DNA of 64,000 nt from Microvelia longipes (taxonomy: Eukaryota > Arthropoda > Insecta > Hemiptera > Veliidae): the NCBI GenBank assembly GCA_018340805.1, contig JACMZG010001914.1, positions 47,073,013-47,137,012 on the forward strand, in the 5' to 3' direction. The stretch's first letter is position 1; every line of letters starts with the position of its first letter. The notes under the pieces are model-generated. The model saw nothing but the letters and a program-made list of their open reading frames with translations. It was not told where the DNA came from and did not search any database. Shown here in pieces: positions 23,272 through 35,375 of the stretch. Made by a program: the position numbers and the translations under genes.

Positions 23272-23879
23272 GATAAAACTAACAGGAAATAACTTATACC
23301 TCTCGTGTGAATGTGCTAATAAATTAACGTTTCAATTGAGAAGCAACTAAATTTATTTATATGAGCATATATGCAGCGCTATTAAAGTGCTTTAAATATA
23401 TAAGAAATATATAAAATAATTGTATTTTTTTAGGTGTAGGTGATTATTTCCAAAATATATTTTAACCCCTCTGAATTATAAAAGCAATTTTTTTATAAAC
23501 ACAGCTATAAATTAATTAAAAAGTAAAAAGTGCATGAATAATGAAACAAGGCTAAGAGTAGGCCTATCTTTATTAGATAAGGTCTGGGCTCGGCCTGTTT
23601 ACTTAATTACTCCAGGTGTATACATTCTAATACAGAGCCCTCTCTGGGTTTAATTTTCAATTAAAAAAAACCTTTAAAATTAGGTTAGCAGTAAGTTAGT
23701 AAGTTGCTAAACTAAAACATTAGAGCGCAAAGAGCCTATACGTAAATGAACAACTATACCTAAAGTAAACTTAAACTACGAGTTAGTATTTTAGCAAATT
23801 TCCAAATTAAAAATGATCATATAAGGTTAGGTTCATAGAGGGGCAGGGGTGCATTTCTTGATTTAAAAGAAAAAGGGGC

Positions 23880-23928
23880 CTTACTGGTGTATACATATAT
23901 ACATACATATATATATACATATCATTGT
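23880..23928. repeat. (TA/CATA)n microsatellite
   Basis: Interrupted gtatacatatatacatacat-type simple repeat. Confidence 0.8.
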
Positions 23929-23974
23929 TTCTAGTAAATATAAAAGTTTTTTGTATACAAATCACGTTTTTCGA

Positions 23975-24060
23975 CTAATAGATTTGGAAATTCGTTAATA
24001 TTGCGCCAGTATGCCACTTACATACACTAATAGGTGGTGTACCACGAACAGGGTTAGTGG
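23975..24060 (+). repeat. Dispersed-repeat fragment (gccacttat family)
   Basis: ggaaattcgttaatattgcg, cagtatgccacttac and accacgaacaggg match blocks at 6085, 34222 and, reversed, 35330. At 6085 the same block leads into the composite tail, so it may be an alternative head of that family. Confidence 0.55.
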
Positions 24061-24823
24061 AGTCAAGAGAGGAACACATTTCATTTTATGTTTTAAAACA
24101 TAACCCCCACTATACTTAGCTGTTATGATTTACTTCGAATTAAATGCATATAAATATAAATATTGATTCAGAGTAGGCAATAAAATACATATGATTGAAA
24201 ATCCATCCATGCTTAAAAAATTGAGCGTTGTCACTGCCGTTGGCCTATCTCTGGTTATGTATTAACTATTTATTTTATATAATATATCTATTAGTTATTT
24301 ATTTAATAAATTTACTTTATTATTCAAGTATATATTTATGTATTTAGATGAGTATTTACTTGATATATTTATCTTATTTTACTGGAAGCTGATAAAATTT
24401 ATGAGGAAACTTTTATTTTTATGAATGAAATCTATTTTATTTTACATGTTAGCTTATTGTCCGGAAACACCGCTCTATTGCGTTAATTCCTGCACTATTC
24501 ATGGATTCATTGAAGGAATAAATTAAACATTTTTAATGTTGACCGCCTATACTGATTCCTGCAATGACGTCACACGTCATTCATAAAAAAGTCAGGTTAT
24601 AACCTCCAAATGCGTTTGGTTTGTTTACACCGAATTGAATCATCTTATAAATTTCAAACATCTTGTTTTCATTATGCATATTAGACAGGGAGTGAGCAAA
24701 AAAGGCCTAAGTAGGGTTTGGCCTAAAAGGGCCTTACATTTTTATCTGAAGGAGCTCAATAGGAGGGGGGGGGTGTTATATTGCACTTCAAGCAAGTCAA
24801 GGGAGTCTACTTTTAAATAGAGT

Positions 24824-24853
24824 ATTAATAAACTGCTTAGGCAGTTTATTAAT
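24824..24853. repeat. Perfect 13-bp hairpin
   Basis: attaataaactgc, 4-base loop, gcagtttattaat. It lies in AT-rich DNA with several further gtattaat repeats up to 24905. Confidence 0.75.
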
Positions 24854-25394
24854 TATTTAATTATTAAGATAGTATTAATAAATCTTCATAGAGTAGTATT
24901 AACGATTATAGCAAGCCTAATTTATTTTATTTTATTTTATTTATTTAATCAATTTAAATCAGATATTATTTTATTTAAATAAATTATAATGAACCAGTAA
25001 GTATCACATAACCTCAAGTAAAACTTAATTTTATTCATTATTTTTCATCTAGAGCCCCTTGAGGCTTGAAGCCCTAGTCTTCCGTCTGGCCCGTTTTACT
25101 CTGGTGTTATGAATATGTTACATAATTGTAATAAAGAAACATACCTGTATATATTATAAGTTTAAAAAAAAATAATGTTAATTTTTTTTAAATTTTTGTT
25201 GTTTGTCCTTTATTTTTGGCTTAGGTGCCCAAAGAGAGCTGCCGTTCTCGCTGGCTAGTCCGCCCCCGCATCTACATACATCTATAAAAAGTGTTACCAT
25301 TGTTAAATTTTTTATTTTAAATTATTCTAGTGCTCAAGTATAAATAGAGCTACAAATTTCTGTTACGTAAACATACATACATACATCCTCGGCG

Positions 25395-25505
25395 TTACAG
25401 CTCACGTAGAGCCTCAGCCTGAAACACTACGCTCCTCCAAAGGTCTCTATCCTGCGCTAAGGCCCTCCATCTCCTGACTCCAAGGCGTCTGAGGTCATCT
25501 TCCAA
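25395..25505 (-). pseudogene. C-terminal tail of an RTE-type LINE
   Basis: Minus-strand translation gives WLEDDLRRLGVRRWRALAQD, then RDLWRSVVFQAEALREL and a stop. This is the conserved extreme C-terminus of endonuclease-reverse transcriptase proteins of RTE-like LINEs (the W-x5-DR-x-WR pattern). On that strand, 8 bases after the stop comes a short (ATGT)n run (25372-25386), as is usual for RTE elements, which have very short 3' untranslated regions ending in simple repeats. Only some 36 codons remain, so this is a strongly 5'-truncated insertion. The local GC content is well above that of its surroundings. Confidence 0.8.
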
Positions 25506-25519
25506 CCAAAGGTCAAATA

Positions 25520-26600
25520 AGAGAAGTTCTTGAAACCAAAGTGTTATTTAGGTATACCAAAGAAGCTGTCGTTATTAGGAAAGCAGCGACAAGAGTTGTC
25601 TGCAAATATTTTGATAAATTTAATTTTCCTTCAAATTCATAATAAACCATGAAAGAAATCAATACTAATCTGCTTACAATACTTCACACCTTCCTTACCG
25701 AACCATTTCACCCAAGATAATTTGAATCCTATTTTGAAAAATGTTTTTCTCACAGTAAAAAGCTTAAGAAAAACTCTTAGTAGATAGCAGACCCATATTT
25801 ACTAAAAGACGAATAAAAAGCCGGGGAAATAGGGGGAAATTCTACAAAGTAGATATGAAAGTATTTATACGCGTATTTGATATTTTTCTTTGCTACACAC
25901 TAGAATATTCTTTTTTTGTAAATGTAATAAAACATTTTTTCCTAAGTATATTCAAAATTATATCAAAATATGATCTTTTACTCTCGTTTTCAACCAAATA
26001 ATATCATAACTTGCAAGACCAGCATCAAAAGTGATGTTTATATAATATTACACTTTTACATTTAAACTATTCTTCATAGAAAAAAAACATCTATAAATAT
26101 ATACCTAGATAGATCTTTAAAAATGAAATGATACAAAAATGTTGATCGAATAAATCTTTTTTACTCTAAAGAGCCAAATTCTTAACTCTTTCACTTATTG
26201 TAATCACGCATTAAAATTTTAACCATGCGGGGAAACCCTGGTTTCTTTTGTGTTAACGAACCAATTTAGTCTAAAAAATAACCTGACCCAGAATATCAGA
26301 CCAATTCATTCTGCAAACCCATTGTCTAAACCGATTTATCATCGTAATTCTATCCTGAAATACATTTCACGTGCATTATTACAAAATCGATCGTCTAATA
26401 AAAAAACTCCTGACGACGTTTATAGTTGACACGCTAATTAAACTTCAAACTTTAGAAACATCACTTGCGATCTTTTAATTTTATGCTATAAATATTTTTA
26501 ACGAATTTTCATAGAAAAAGTGCTTTTAAGATTGGGGTCATGGAGAGGGGAATAAGTGGATATACACTTTTTTGAAGGGAGGGGCATCCCTGATCAATTA
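25520..26600. other. AT-rich stretch without recognisable gene
   Basis: No coding or RNA feature is recognised. Confidence 0.45.
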
Positions 26601-26629
26601 TATATATATTATATATATTATTGTCGAGG

Positions 26630-26630
<1 letters not shown>

Positions 26631-26723
<93 letters not shown>

Positions 26724-26741
26724 TGTGTGTGTGTGTGTGGT
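26631..26741. repeat. (TA)n(TG)n compound microsatellite
   Basis: About 60 bp of TA followed by about 48 bp of TG with a single GG interruption near 26717. Open frames on both strands across it (Ile-Tyr, Cys-Val and His-Thr runs) are artefacts of the repeat. Confidence 0.95.
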
Positions 26742-26869
26742 GAATGTTTATATATTTTTGATGTGATTCCCCTTATTTCAAAAAATCTACCTCCCCCTAC
26801 TCCCTCCCCCAACCTCAAGAGCTTATTTGTACCTGGATAAATGATTACTAGGAAAGAAACGAATGTTAT

Positions 26870-26960
26870 TAATATCTGTGGACAAGCGAAGCGGGTCCGA
26901 AGTGATGAAAATAGGAGCAGTGGATGGTGCGGGGAGAGACCACGTACCCATTTTTTTATT
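26870..26960 (+). repeat. Composite dispersed repeat, tail fragment
   Basis: atatctgtggacaagcgaag, cgggtccgaagtgatg, and a final ccacgtacccattttttt match the tails at 9990-10090 and 44350-44450. Confidence 0.6.
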
Positions 26961-27784
26961 TCTTTCACATCAAATAACGGAAAAGAATGTATTTTATTTT
27001 AATTATAAAAACCTCACTTAACTGCTCCATCGTCCTGAAGCAAGAAGATAAGAAGGATGTTATTATATTCTCTTTATCATATGTATCAACTCTTCTCGCC
27101 TGTATGTATAATCGAAAAACTTATCTCCATTCGTTCAGGTTCTGCTTCAGCTGACTTGTGAATTAGCTTTCGTGGAATGTTTTAGTTTTCCTCATTTATA
27201 CCGTAAATATATAGGAAAAGTATTCTTATTCTTTTCTTATATAAACAATTCTGGCGCGGTGGTTTTCATGCTGGGCAAGTTTCTTTTAGAACGCGTATTA
27301 AAATCTATTTTTTGCTTAAGGTTCTGGCTTATGCTTTATAAGCATAACACGTAATTAATTTTACTGTTTTTCAAAAAAAATACGCATTCTTATCCGAATA
27401 GTTATACAAAAAAGTACCTTTTAAATTATCACTGCAAACCATTGTTTGCTCGAGTTAAAAGCTCAGATAGTGTTTATCTTTAAAGGTTTTAGCGCATTTC
27501 CTTTGAAAATGCAGAAAGAAACGAGTTACGTGTGGTGCTTACATGCGAGTAGTGATCACTTAGAGAGGTCATTCGATTCAGCGCCATAACAAGCAAAAAA
27601 CCTTGATTTTTACCGATTTCTTTGAAAATATTGCTGACTCAGCCTACTATGTAAACGACGTCCCAGCTATCTTGTTTGCAATGGGGGTGGAAACCAGTGT
27701 CCTCCACAAGGTTGATTTTTGTACCATGTTTGATTAAAATATATTTATTTTTTCTATTCGAAAGTTAGCGTGTTTACGAGAAAG

Positions 27785-27787
<3 letters not shown>

Positions 27788-27862
<75 letters not shown>
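27788..27862. repeat. (AT)n microsatellite
   Basis: Alternating AT tract with one TAATAT break, followed by a short (TTA)n run to about 27882. Confidence 0.95.
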
Positions 27863-27867
<5 letters not shown>

Positions 27868-28067
27868 TATTATTATTATTATCACCCCATTATTATATAA
27901 ATATTCACCTACACTTCTCCTCCTTTCTATAGCTAAAAACTTTATATTCTTTGAGTTCATTTGGCTTAAATGAACTAAATTTTGTACTAAATGTAATGTT
28001 TGCTAACTTTCTTTTAAACGAGGAAAAGGAAAGAAGCATCAGCTCTAATTAAGCTTATTAAAAGCTT

Positions 28068-28195
28068 GAGCTTTCAGCCGTAAAAGCTTTTACGGTCGAA
28101 AGCTCAAACTTTGTGTTTTCTTTACCTATCTGACCACTTCCTCATAAAATTATCTAGTTTAAATAGTTTGGTCAATATTTTTATATTACTTTTTA
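28068..28195 (+). mobile_element. Penelope-like fragment with palindromic junction
   Basis: From 28091 the sequence tacggtcgaaagctcaaac onward, with tttgtgttttctttacc and ctgaccacttcctcataaa, matches the copy at 17000-17070. Upstream, in place of CTGATGA, is a 38-bp imperfect palindrome (28068-28105) centred on aaaagctttt, so the GAAAGCTC end meets its own complement. This looks like a head-to-head junction of two element ends. Confidence 0.6.
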
Positions 28196-28226
28196 AAAGC
28201 GTTAATGTTTATTACCATATTTAGAT

Positions 28227-28460
28227 AATACTAATAATAATAATGTCCGTTTTAGGTCCTTTTGGCCCTTCAGGGTATTTGCCCTGCGGGAACAACCTCG
28301 GGTGGGTCACATCTACTATGCTCAAAGTAAAGCTAAAGTTGGCGAGAACTTTTTACAACAATTTCTATTCATAAAAAACTGAGAGTATAGCCCGGGCTGT
28401 GAACCCCGGACCTCCGGTGCCAAAGTCTAGTACTGTACGAACGCGGCTAAGGAGGCAGAT
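28227..28460 (-). mobile_element. tRNA-derived SINE with 10-bp target duplication
   Basis: On the minus strand: tctgcctccttagccgcgtt (A-box region), then aggtccggggttcacagccc (B-box region), the cgccaactttagctttac body and the gcccgaggtt-like block, ending in a (TTA)n run. ATATTTAGAT flanks it on both sides (28217-28226, 28461-28470). It is about 234 bp, the same family as 13940-14163. It is inserted just beyond a Penelope-like fragment. Confidence 0.88.
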
Positions 28461-28884
28461 ATATTTAGATGATAGTAACCTAAATAATAACAGTAGATTT
28501 GAACTCCGGCGTAGAGACCATTTTTGAAAGTCTAGCCCTGTATTATTTTTATTAAGGGGTTATTGTTGGTGTATTTGACATTTTCCTTGCGGTACATGAC
28601 ATCATAAAAGAGCATAACTTGTAAAGAACTTTCATGCTTATTCATGTTCTCTACTGTGACAGAATTAAAACAGAAACTATATAACTAAGAGAAAACAACC
28701 CACAACATGTTCAAACAATGTTTCTGTAACATGATGGTGAAATTCTAAACATTTGAAGGTAAATAAACCTGAAATAATTAGCTTAGAAACCCCCACCCCT
28801 TATAATGTCAACAATATTTTAAAAACTGTAAGAATATTTTGTTTAGCGTTAAAATTAAAAAAAGACAACTTTAAATGAAAAGTT

Positions 28885-29011
28885 TTTCGGTACATCAGCA
28901 ACCCACACACTTATTGAATTCAAATACAGTAAGTGGTTAATATATGATTTCGGTACATCAGCAACCCACACACTTATTGAATTCAAATACAGTAAGTGGT
29001 TAATATATGAT
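28885..29011. repeat. Perfect 63-bp tandem duplication
   Basis: Two identical consecutive units containing cggtacatcagcaacccaca and gtaagtggttaatatatga. Perfect identity indicates a recent duplication or an assembly slip. Confidence 0.92.
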
Positions 29012-29081
29012 AAGGAGCTAACATTTTTGAAATTTTTAATTAAAAAAAAATCAAGCGAAACGTTTTAAAAGAATAAATATT

Positions 29082-29880
29082 TTTGTTTGAGATCTGTGTT
29101 CCAAAGGGTAAATAAATAAAAAATACGTTCTTATTAGAGACGTTTCAACCCTACTGGTCATAATTATTCATCTGTAATATATTAAAAATAACATCCAATA
29201 AGTTGATAGAAAAATTAATAAAAATGGAATACAACATCTACAGAAATAAGTTAAAAATAAAAATAAATACTTACAGTTAAAAAATAAAATAAAAGTTGGT
29301 AAGATTCATAATAAGGCGCGTAGTAATTAGCCGGATTTGTGATAAATGAAGCCTATTTCCGTATTCTGCACGCTCTTTTGGTTAATTTCAAAGAGTATTT
29401 ACATTCACTCAACCATTCGTTTTTAATCTAACTTGGTACATACATAACTACTGTTAGACGTCAATGTCAACAAATATGACATGTCAAAATATAACACAAA
29501 ATATTGACGTCTAACAGTAGTTATGTACGTACCAAGTTAGATTGAAAATAAATAGTTGAGTGAATGTAAATACTCTTTGAGATTAACCAAAAGAGCGTGC
29601 AGATTACGGAAATAGGCTTCATTTATCACAATTACTGAAAATTTTGAAAAAAGTAATAAAAAAGTTTGTTGGTGATCCAACGCTCTAGAAGGCCGTGGAT
29701 ATTTGACCGCGCCTTATAACCCCTAAAAGGAAAGTGTATTAGTAATAGTCATAAGTCTGAATGATTATGACCAGTAGGGTCGAAACGTCTCCACTAAGAA
29801 CGTAGTTTTTATTTATTTACCCTTTGGACCACAGCTCTCAAACCTATCCAACACAGGGTACAAACTGTTAGTTTTTTAGG
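29082..29880 (+). mobile_element. 799-bp Penelope-like insertion with inverted ends
   Basis: The ends are inverted repeats of about 85 bp. The left end contains ccaaagggtaaataaataaa and gacgtttcaaccctactggt; the right end contains the complement (accagtagggtcgaaacgtc, 29771-29790). ATAAATATT directly flanks both ends (29073-29081, 29881-29889). Nested inside is another inverted pair of about 125 bp (29341-29465 and 29504-29632). The right end carries CTGA at 29757, a GACC/GGGTC stem and GAAA (29782-29785), then CGT...ACG closing on TA, in the layout of a hammerhead core including stem III. It lacks coding capacity. A shorter copy is at 43233-43464. Confidence 0.75.
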
Positions 29881-30249
29881 ATAAATATTACTGCCATTAA
29901 AAGGAAAAGTACAAAAGTACTTTCTAGTATAACTCTTTTTATCACAAAGAGATGTCCTCAGGACGTGTACTTCTTATTATCTAACCATTGTGAAAATATA
30001 TAACAACAAACCCATGTGTACGATCCATTAGACCGAATATTAGTAATGCAAATAATCGTCAACTGATAGAAGGTACGCTTATACTAACTTTTACCCAAAT
30101 TTAAAAAAAATATGATGATAGATATTTTAAAAGATATGTGTTTTGGACCAATCCTTATACAACATATTCATGGAGCTCAAAGACAAAAACGTGTGATATT
30201 ATATCCTTAGAGTGAGCGTGAATGGAATCCATTACAAATATTAAAAGAA

Positions 30250-30440
30250 AAAAAGTCTCTCCACAAAATAAAACTTTATTGGTAAAGCGCTTTCAAACTA
30301 ACTAGAGGCCATCATCAGTGCAAAACCTAACAAGCAAGCACATAAAATAAGTAAAACACAAAAAATTACTTAACAAAGGATGAGCAAAAGTATGAAAAGG
30401 AGACAAAAATAAAATAAAAAAAAACGTAATAAATAATAAT
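30250..30440 (-). mobile_element. Penelope-like fragment with hammerhead-like core, minus strand
   Basis: Minus strand: CTGATGA (30318-30312), ggcctctagttag stem region, TTTGAAAGC (GAAA at 30294-30291), then ataaagttttattttgtgga and gagactttttttc. It is the second copy of the element at 7930-8160, with the core conserved but the flanks diverged. A plus-strand (TAA)n run follows at 30431-30450. Confidence 0.55.
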
Positions 30441-30829
30441 AATAATAAGGATCGTGTAGTATTAGTTAGGATCAATCCAACCCCCTATTGTAAGGAATTA
30501 ATAAAATAATTTAACAACTTGAAACTGTCTCTTCAGTGTCCTAATCTATAAACTATAATAAATATGTTTTTGTTTTTCAAATTTCGCTATCTGACGATAT
30601 GTCGATTGTCAAAGTTACAGACCGTCAAAGTTGTACAATTCAACAGTCAATATTTTCCAAACAGCTTCTAATATCGTAATAAAATTTTGTGAATCTATTG
30701 ATCACCTGTAGAAGTACATTTATGTCAAATTTCAAGTCGATTGTGCAAATTTTCAATTTTAAATAAATTTTGTAAAATTTTGAGGACTCAGCAAATTAGG
30801 ATATCGAAGTCTGAAAAATATAAGCAGAC

Positions 30830-30965
30830 CAAAAGAGAGATATTTGTGTCAAATTTCAACTCTCTAGTATAAACAAAGTGGGAGACTCACACACACAGAC
30901 AGACCATAAAAACCATCCAGAAAGTTGAAAATCCCTGAAACGGATAATTATGATAAAACCTCGGT
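30830..30965 (-). repeat. Composite dispersed repeat, head section, minus strand
   Basis: Reversed blocks: gtcaaatttcaactctctag, ctcacacacacagacagacc and gaaacggataattatg correspond to gagagttgaaac, the TGTCTGTCTG stretch and attatccgtttt of the plus copies. Confidence 0.65.
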
Positions 30966-30969
30966 TCCG

Positions 30970-33935
30970 GATATTTAGGGTGAACAAGACCCTTATTCTA
31001 TATAATTACGATATATGAGAGGAAAATTAAAAATTGCAATATCAACCCGCAGTGCGTTTTAGCGAATTTTTATCAGAAAATTACGTTTATTAGAGATCTT
31101 TAGATAACGGAATTTTCACCTACTTCAGACAGCGAATATTAGGGAATTTTATGTTTTTCGCCCTAACTATAGAACTACTACTATAGAACGTTATAAGAAC
31201 GGATGTGATCTCGGAATCGAATTTTTAGAGAAAAGCCAAATCTTTTCCTACTTACCTAAACATTAGTAGGTAAAGTATTAACAACTGACAGGTATCTTAA
31301 GTTTGTTAAGGGAAAATTAATAATAATTTTTTAACACGCCTTTAAAGCGAAAAGAAAATTGTGTCTATACCACTGAAAGTATCCAGGTCGGTATAAGTCT
31401 TAATTTCAAGGTTATACAACCTTCCCAAGGCGTTCTTGATATAAATTTAGCTTTAAGCCCCAGGAAAGTATTTCTACTCTAGAGCTGAGATTTTCTCTAC
31501 AATATTTAGACAATTTCTTCATTTAGACTTAAAATTGAATCTCACAGTTTTAGCAAAATGTTGCCCCTGGTAATATCGTTATAATTACATTATTTTTATT
31601 TGAAATTATTTTCTTAAAAATATTTTTTTTATAACCAATTAGGTAATATTTAGAGTATAATATTTTTGTTTTAATGCGAGGCACCCAATGAGTTTTTTTC
31701 CAATGGTGTTAAACCACGCCCTTAATTTCTAATTAGGCCAACCTTATTGATACCTCTACACTATTTTCCTAGGCTGTCAACTGATTTTAGCCCTGTGTCG
31801 TACTATAAATATAAGTTTTACCTAAATTTGATGATTATATCACCAATTTTGGTATATAATATCATAATTATATCATAATAATATAATATCATTTTCTTTT
31901 CTAGGATAAGTTTTTTGTCTATGCCGGATCGTTATCTGGGGAATGGAAAGGTAACAAAATTACGGACAGAATAATATTTCATTTTTATATTAAAAGGTCA
32001 AACAAATTATATAATAAAAGCTTTCAAGCTCAAAGTTTTTCGCCCTCAGAGATAAATTTTCGAAAGTCTCAAAAGAACTAGTTTTCAAAAAGATAAAAGG
32101 AAAAACTACTTCTAAAATTTAAGACGTAAATGGTATATGAAGCAGAAAATTTCAAGTACTTGATATTACTTGACCCTGACCGTTAGATATGATATGAAAG
32201 GAAAATATGTTACATCAAAAATTTATACAAGTCATGTATAATTTCTCTAAACGAAAAGTGAGCGGGAAATCAAAGATGAAAATATAATAACCGAAAAAGA
32301 TCGAAGATTTTAATATAAATTAAAGTCTGAAGTGTAAATAAGCTTAAACTTTCAAATTGCGCTTAAACTTGGCAAGAAAATCTCCTGTAATAGAGTATTT
32401 GCACAATTTTTTTATTGCAATATCTTTAAGTACGTCATATAAAATAACGTAAAATATTAGAATGAAAAAACGTATACTTTTGATGATACAGCAAAAAAAC
32501 GAAAAATACATTTAAACATGTTCTTTTGACGGGAAAACGGCCTCAACTGCTTGTGTGACGTCAGACGTAAGAATACCGCCGTGTAGTACAATATTCACTA
32601 GAGCAACACTCACAATAGTTTATTTTATACTGTCTACAAGATGATACTGACAGCTGTAGTCATCACGTTCCTTAGGCTTTATATTATCTAGAACACGGAA
32701 TTGTTTTGTTTCAGTCTTCTTTACATTCTATTGAACTATAAACAACTGTTGACCTAACGATATTTCTAACTAAAACTCCCATCTGTACCTTAAACGACCC
32801 AACCTTTAGAACATTCCGTTTTCTTCCCACTCTCTCGCCTATTCCCCCTCTCCTCTTCTTTAAATGCTTATTTCGACAATTTAAAATTAAATTAAATATT
32901 TTTTTACAACTTAAGATATTTTTTAAACACATTTAATCATCTTATGAACAAATTTTTTTTTTTTTGGAAAAATGCAAATACTCAATTGTCTATAAATTTA
33001 TTAAAATTTGGTACACTAATATGATTCCTACTTTTTTGGCCCCTTGTAACCTAGTTCTAGGCATTAAAATAAAAGTGTGAGATAATGAAGTTCATTGCAA
33101 TACTATCAATAAAAATTATAGATATATAACCGTTAAATTGGGAAATTCTGTTAATTCATGAAGTAACTAGTTATTTTTATAAAATAAAGGGTTATTTATG
33201 TTAAATTAAGACAATTATTTTAGTTTCATGCATTGCCTTGGTAAACATAAAACAATTAAAATACCTATTGGTATCGTGATTTATATTTGATATCGACAAT
33301 TATATTTATTTCTTGAAGTAACATTAATCTTGATTTAAAATTAACAAGATAGATTATTATTGTACAGTCTACCTAAATGAATTAGGTACAAAAAATTGTT
33401 TTATGACCCTACACATCCGTTCATACATTCTCTCGTAAACCAATCTTTTTTCGATTATTAATATGTAGGTGCTAAAATGTGGACATTAAACAAAAACTGG
33501 ATACTGCATTTTTAATATTAAAACCCTCCCCCTTTCAGACATAGAAGATAAAAAAGCATGTCTGTAAGGGAATGGAAACATCAATAAATGTTTTAAAGAC
33601 TTTGTTTTTAAAATTTAATTTGTTGATTTTGATAAAAATAATACTTTGTTTTTCAAACTCCAACTATTTAATGTAGAAAGAATTTAATTAACTTGGGAAT
33701 AAAAAAACAAAGAATTATTGTAATTTGATTTTTTTCTCTCAAAGTCTTTAATCAATTAAATGGATGTAAAAACATTCTTTCATGTAGCTTGCTTTCCAGG
33801 GGTTGTAAACTTAGAAAAACAATTCTACTGCTTATTAAGTAATTTAATTCTTCGTTTAGATGAAAATTGATTTAGTAGAAAATAAAAATATTCATTATTA
33901 GCTATAAGAAGAACAACAAATAAATAAATATAAAA
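30970..33935. other. AT-rich stretch without recognisable gene
   Basis: About 3 kb with no recognisable coding, RNA or mobile feature. A 73-codon minus-strand frame at 32711-32932 shows no family resemblance. Around 31755-31800 a short block (ctgtcaactgattttagccc) is shared with 34170-34205. Confidence 0.45.
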
Positions 33936-33938
33936 ATT

Positions 33939-33995
33939 AAAATCAAGCAATTTTAATTGCTTGATTTTAAGGATAGAGGAGTCCATCCTCTATCC
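33939..33995. repeat. Two adjacent perfect hairpins
   Basis: 33939-33968 is a 14-bp perfect hairpin (aaaatcaagcaatt, 2-base loop). 33971-33995 is a 10-bp perfect hairpin (ggatagagga, 5-base loop). They are separated by two bases. A similar twin-hairpin layout occurs at 56673-56765. Confidence 0.8.
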
Positions 33996-34056
33996 TCCTA
34001 TCCATGGAGTTTATGGAAGGGTGGTCTCACTGATCAAGAATCAACATATATAAATA

Positions 34057-34059
34057 AAT

Positions 34060-34137
<78 letters not shown>

Positions 34138-34155
34138 ATATACGTATATATATGT
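34057..34155. repeat. (TA)n / (TATG)n microsatellite
   Basis: TA tract with a short tatgtatgtatg section near 34123. Confidence 0.95.
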
Positions 34156-34159
34156 TGGT

Positions 34160-34400
34160 TACTTAACACTATTTTCTCACGCTGTCAAATGATTTTATCC
34201 ATGTGTTAAACTATTATGCATTTGAAAATTCGCTTATATCGTGGCAGTATGCCACTTATATAAACCAGTAATACAACAACTGATAAAGTATTGTGGCCGC
34301 GAAGTTGCCACAGGGAGGCGCGGGGGCACGAAGCGGCACCTAGTGCCGACGCCCCTTATCAACCAAAGCGCGTAGCGACAAGGACGCGGAACGGCAAAAT
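34160..34400 (+). repeat. Dispersed-repeat fragment with GC-rich segment
   Basis: ctgtcaaatgattttatcca, aaaattcgcttatatcgtgg, cagtatgccacttatataaa and the GC-rich ggaggcgcgggggcacgaag match the family at 6085-6190 and 23975-24060. A 63-codon open frame across the GC-rich part is not supported as a gene. Confidence 0.6.
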
Positions 34401-35324
34401 TAAAAAAATAAATAAATTACTTCTAGCATTTCATAAATTATTGTTTGCGGACAACGTTTGGCTCATTAGTATAATTTTTTGAGTATGTGTACAAATTATA
34501 TGTCTCTGCGACAACCAATAATAATATCTGAGTAAATTTGGGAAAATTACAAATATACTGAGAGCCAAGCCCCATAAAGATTAGACGACGAAAATGTATT
34601 GTATACAATACATCTTTTTTTATACAGGCCTTACTGCGTTTTCCGTAACATAAATATCAATAGATATTATGTCAATGTATAAATTTTTAAGGGATATAAA
34701 GATATAAATATTTTGATGAAGATATTTTAACAACAAACTAAATTATTAATCATCCCTTGCAAATAATTCTGCCGCATCACCTGAACATCTGTCACGTTTT
34801 ATATTGCGACAACAGAATATAATTCAGCTAAAACAAATCCTTCTCAGCGGTTTTATTTTATCACGTACTCAATGGGGAACTGAACTAGATGAATTTTGAA
34901 AGGCAAATCTCACGCTTAGATAACACTAATCTTAGCTTTATTTGCAGTGAGAATGTTATTACATTTTATTGCCGACCAAGATAAAAAAAAGTTTAGAGAT
35001 TTATATGGACCGTGATAGGTCAGAAACGGATTATTGTTAATTTAGAAACTAATGAAATTTTAAACTGCAACGTAATAAAATTGATGGTAAGTAAATTTTA
35101 GACTACAAATTAATCAATTTTTAGTGTTACAATTTTCATAAGGGCTAAAACGAGGATTTATTTTATAATTAGCGAGATAGATTTATATGGTAAAAAAATT
35201 CATTTTAAAAGTTAGCATGCAACAAGAAAATATCTTAACGAATCTTATCTTAAGAAACGTTCCCTAAAAATACACATTTTAGACAAACATTTTGTTGTAT
35301 AAATGTAAAAAAAGAGGTCTTCGT

Positions 35325-35375
35325 CAGTTCGTCATATAAGTGTCATACTGCCACAATATAAGCGAAATTTAATGT
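35325..35375 (-). repeat. Dispersed-repeat fragment (gccacttat family), reversed
   Basis: cgtcatataagtgtcatact and gccacaatataagcgaa are the reverse complement of the block at 34222-34260. Confidence 0.6.

Noticed and set aside
26556..26968. Open frames on both strands with Ile-Tyr, Val-Cys or His-Thr runs
   Set aside because: They are produced by the TA and TG microsatellites.
34291..34482. 63-codon frame starting MWPRSCHREARGHEA
   Set aside because: It is the translation of the GC-rich part of a dispersed repeat, with a low-complexity AT-rich end.
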